Assembly (NCBI GenBank): GCA_027459705.1 | Contig: DAIDHM010000127.1 | Location: forward strand, 1-56,854 | Reading direction: 5' to 3' | DNA from: Ktedonobacteria bacterium | GTDB lineage: Bacteria; Chloroflexota; Ktedonobacteria; Ktedonobacterales; JACDGC01 | DNA: 56,854 bases | Shown: positions 54,754-56,854 of the stretch, one piece after another | Numbering within the stretch: position 1 is the first letter of the stretch | Layout of the letters: every line of letters starts with the position of its first letter | The notes under the pieces: model-generated | What the model was told of the DNA's origin: nothing | The model's database searches: none | Seen by the model: only the letters and a program-made list of their open reading frames with translations | Translations under genes and position numbers: made by a program

Positions 54754-55470
54754 TCACCTTACGAGCGATTGGTCAGCGTCGACCGTGGCTACTGTTTTCT
54801 CTGCTATGATGAGATACGCGCGCCAGTGTTCCCCACTCTCGATCTCGGCCCAGCCGCGCAACCCCGCGCGCCGCAAGGGTAACCGTTGTTCGATCACATC
54901 GGAGTTGGCCGGTTGCGGGGTCGTGTCTACCACTGCGCGGCCATAGACGATACGTTGGATCGCGACGAGCATCCGCAACCCTAGGCCGTGGGACAAAAGA
55001 TGCGCGCCTTCGACGATGATCAGCCGACCGCCAGGCCGCAACACGCGCGCCACCTCGCACAGCGTCGCTGGGTCGGCGATATAGGGAGCCGGAAAGGTGC
55101 TGACAACACAATCAAACGCCGCATCTGGGTAAGGCAAGGCTTGCGCGCGCCCCAGTGTGATTACCGCCGCCAGACCGCGCCGCCGCAGGGTATGCTGGGC
55201 CCCGCGCACCATCGCTGGCGAGGCATCGATCGCCTGACACTGGTAGCCCGCCGCCACCATATCCGCCAGGAGCCAACCGGGACCACAGCCCAACTCCAAC
55301 ACGGCAACGCCCCGTAGCCGGGGTAGGGCAAGCCGTTGCCAGACGCGCCAGCGACCGGCGAACGGGATCGTGCTCGCCAGCCAGTAGAGCGCCGTATTGC
55401 GATACAGCAGATCGAAGGTCCAGAGGATGATGCGCGGCCGCCACGCGCTTCCCCGCCCCGAGTGAGACAT
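54754..55470 (-). CDS. SAM-dependent methyltransferase (class I, UbiE/Methyltransf_11 type)
   Basis: 238 residues. SAM-binding motif I VLELGCGPGWLLADMV near residue 55, acidic motif AIDASPAMV, motif post-I ALPYPDAAFDCVVSTF and LRPGGRLIIVEGAHLLS. The substrate is not evident; the family includes quinone and small-molecule methyltransferases. No ribosome site precedes the ATG at 55470; an extended -10 box lies about nine bases upstream, so the mRNA may be leaderless. Its stop overlaps a possible mutS2 GTG. Confidence 0.88.
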   Translation of the reverse strand: MSHSGRGSAWRPRIILWTFDLLYRNTALYWLASTIPFAGRWRVWQRLALPRLRGVAVLELGCGPGWLLADMVAAGYQCQAIDASPAMVRGAQHTLRRRGLAAVITLGRAQALPYPDAAFDCVVSTFPAPYIADPATLCEVARVLRPGGRLIIVEGAHLLSHGLGLRMLVAIQRIVYGRAVVDTTPQPANSDVIEQRLPLRRAGLRGWAEIESGEHWRAYLIIAEKTVATVDADQSLVR

Positions 55471-55478
55471 ACCCAGGT

Positions 55479-55487
55479 ATTATAGCA
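55479..55487 (-). promoter_or_regulatory. Extended -10 promoter for the methyltransferase-mutS2 unit
   Basis: TGCTATAAT on the minus strand; a transcript would start about at the ATG (55470), leaving no room for a ribosome site. Confidence 0.6.
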
Positions 55488-55523
55488 CACGGCGAGCATG
55501 TAGGAACATTCAGCCAGAGAACA

Positions 55524-56854
55524 GGGGTGCAGCCAAGAGTTGTCAGCGAGAATTAAGCGACCTTACGGTGAAAGGCAGCGCGGGTAGGAGGAGGAAAGAA
55601 GGCAAAGCGCGCAGCAAAACGGCCACTGCGAACCACTGCCCGGACGGTCGCGACCGCCACACAGCCGTGCTGCGACCATCGCATGCCTGCCTGTTTACAG
55701 CGTGCCTGCACGACATGCTTGCAGGCGCTTTCAATCGAACCACTGCCGATTTGGTAGCCACGTGCCCGATACTGGTCGTAATGCATCTGGTGCTGCTGCC
55801 GCACGAAATAGGTCTCTTCCCGGGCGATAGCGTCATGAAGCCACGCCTTGGCATGGAGGGCATCGAGCACCTGGGTGATCTGTCCCTCCCATAGCGACTG
55901 CTTTTGCTGCTCGAACCAAGTCTGTGCCTGATCCGGGGGATACCGCTGGGCGATCGCGGCTTTGGCCGCCTCCAGGTGCTGCACCGCATGGTACCAGTCC
56001 ACAATATGGGTGGCATGTGGCGGACGCTCTGGCCAATCCAGGTCGCCCCGTCCCCAATTACCACCACGTCCTGGGCCTGCTCCCCACCTCGTCGACAAAA
56101 CTCCGCCCACAGCCGTTCCCGGAATGCCTCCACACCCCCCCGATCCACGACATACGAATGCGCGATCGCTCGGATCTCCGTGCCTGTGGTCTGCGTCGTA
56201 TAGACGCTGCCCACGCGCATCTCTTTCCAGCCCTCCTCCCGGTCATGGACCATGACCCCGTCCATGGACACATACAGTGGGGCCGGGGGCGTGGGATCGG
56301 GTGGCGAGGGATCCGGCGTCGTATACAACCACTGCCCCACTGTTTCGGTGATCGTTTGGCAGGTGGTCGGACTGAGGGCCATCCCCGCATGATCTGCCAG
56401 ATACGTCGCTACTCGCTCAAATGACCACTCGGCCCCCAGTTCAGCCACCACGCCCATGACCTCCCGACTCACGCTGCCGGCACACCAGCCCAACGCCGCG
56501 TCCCGCGGACACCAACCATGCTGGCAGGTGGGGCAGCGGTAGTAGGCACGGGTATATTGCACCGTGCCCACGATCGTCTGCACCTGCGCGGTGCGCTGGC
56601 GTTGATAGGGTGCGGACCTGCCACAGGGACACATCTGGGTGGGCTCGGGATAGTGCGGTGCGGTGCCTTCCACCAGGACTGCCAATCCGGTGCAGGCGAG
56701 CTCCCGGCCCCACACCTGGAACTGCTCCTCCCACGCGGCTTCCTCACTCTGGCTGCTCGCCTGCAGCATCGCTTCGAACTGCTCTGTGGCATAGTGCAGC
56801 CATTGCGCGCGCATCTGTTGCTGTTGTGGCTCTGGTATGATACGGTCCATGCGA
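55524..56854 (-). mobile_element. ISKra4-like insertion sequence (one end outside the window)
   Basis: Contains the frameshifted transposase described separately. The left end is guessed at GGGTGCAGCC (from about 55524), downstream of the transposase stop; the other end and any target duplication are beyond the window. Confidence 0.6.
55553..56850 (-). pseudogene. ISKra4-family transposase with a -1 frameshift
   Basis: Frame one (from ATG 56850) has an N-terminal zinc-ribbon-like part (CPCGRSAPYQRQR, CPTCQHGWCPRD), the first catalytic Asp in LYVSMDGVMV, and reaches VVVIGDGATWI with the second Asp. The normal continuation WPERPPHATHIVDWYHAVQHLEAAKAA is in the -1 frame, which ends at 55553 and includes GSGSIESACKHVVQARCKQAGMRWS with the catalytic Glu. 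The switch falls at about 56046, at ATT-GGC, where one extra T would restore TGG. I see no classic slippery heptamer, so a real inactivating deletion or a base-calling error is more likely than programmed frameshifting. Confidence 0.8.

Noticed and set aside
55553-56850. Programmed -1 frameshifting in the transposase
   Set aside because: No slippery heptamer or obvious stimulatory site at the junction.
1-56854. tRNA or rRNA genes
   Set aside because: I looked in the intergenic gaps for T-loop GTTCGA-type signatures with flanking stems and found none.

Overview
Origin. This is a contiguous stretch of a bacterial chromosome, GC-rich by eye, with short intergenic gaps and purine-rich (GGAGG-like) ribosome sites. 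The best guess is a motile member of the Chloroflexota (Thermomicrobia/Ktedonobacteria-like). This is inference from the flavour of the proteins (archaeal/Chloroflexi-type AspRS fragment with a T-box, MutS2, DUF512 radical-SAM protein, KimA-type permease, ISKra4-type transposase); nothing in the window proves it. I see no tRNA, rRNA, CRISPR array or prophage.

Layout. 1-3571 (minus): branched-chain amino acid type ABC importer (livH, livM, then a substrate-binding lipoprotein cut by the window edge). 3640-4167: an OsmC-like protein. 4968-9051 (plus): a likely catabolic cluster of FAH-family hydrolase, short-chain dehydrogenase, HisD-like dehydrogenase and cysteine hydrolase. 9082-13852: a small membrane protein, an unknown protein, a PfkB sugar kinase and a CaCA-type cation/proton antiporter. 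13940-21000 (minus): fumarase, then a KimA-like potassium permease followed by a KdpE-like regulator and a KdpD-like kinase without kdpFABC. 21163-26080: site-2 protease with CBS domains, UPF0303 protein, TPR membrane protein and a disulfide flavoenzyme. 26337-34169: truB-accB-fabF, an MFS transporter, mutM, a histidine phosphatase and a DUF512 radical-SAM/PDZ protein. 34604-48091: a chemoreceptor, then a large minus-strand flagellar operon in the order flgC-fliE-fliF-fliG-fliH-fliI-fliJ-flgB-fliK-flgD-flgE. Upstream of it lies a T-box leader attached to only the last ~100 codons of an aspartyl-tRNA synthetase. 49230-56854: RND/ABC-type efflux adaptor, cupredoxin-like exported protein, mutS2 with a methyltransferase, and a frameshifted ISKra4-like transposase running off the window.

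Most unusual signal. A family of 18-bp near-palindromic repeats (consensus GCCGGATGGTCCGGTGCC, or its complement) is scattered through the window as single copies and 18-bp-period tandem blocks. It lies both between genes and inside genes (substrate-binding protein, livM, FAH, the antiporter, kimA, phosphatase, fliE, fliH, fliI, fliK, the aspS fragment). Because the unit is 18 bp it never breaks a frame, and it is read in several frames and both orientations (for example GTGPSG, AGWSGA, APGHPA, PEGPV). The hairpin positions covary: A6/T10 in some copies, G6/C10 in others. It behaves like a small self-spreading palindromic element that tolerates insertion into conserved enzymes.

How parts may work together. 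The liv importer and the catabolic cluster may form an uptake-and-degradation unit for an unidentified carbon source. KimA with KdpDE would be potassium homeostasis. The T-box and its promoter now sit upstream of the flagellar operon in the same orientation, so aspartyl-tRNA charging could influence flagellar transcription; that is a hypothesis only.
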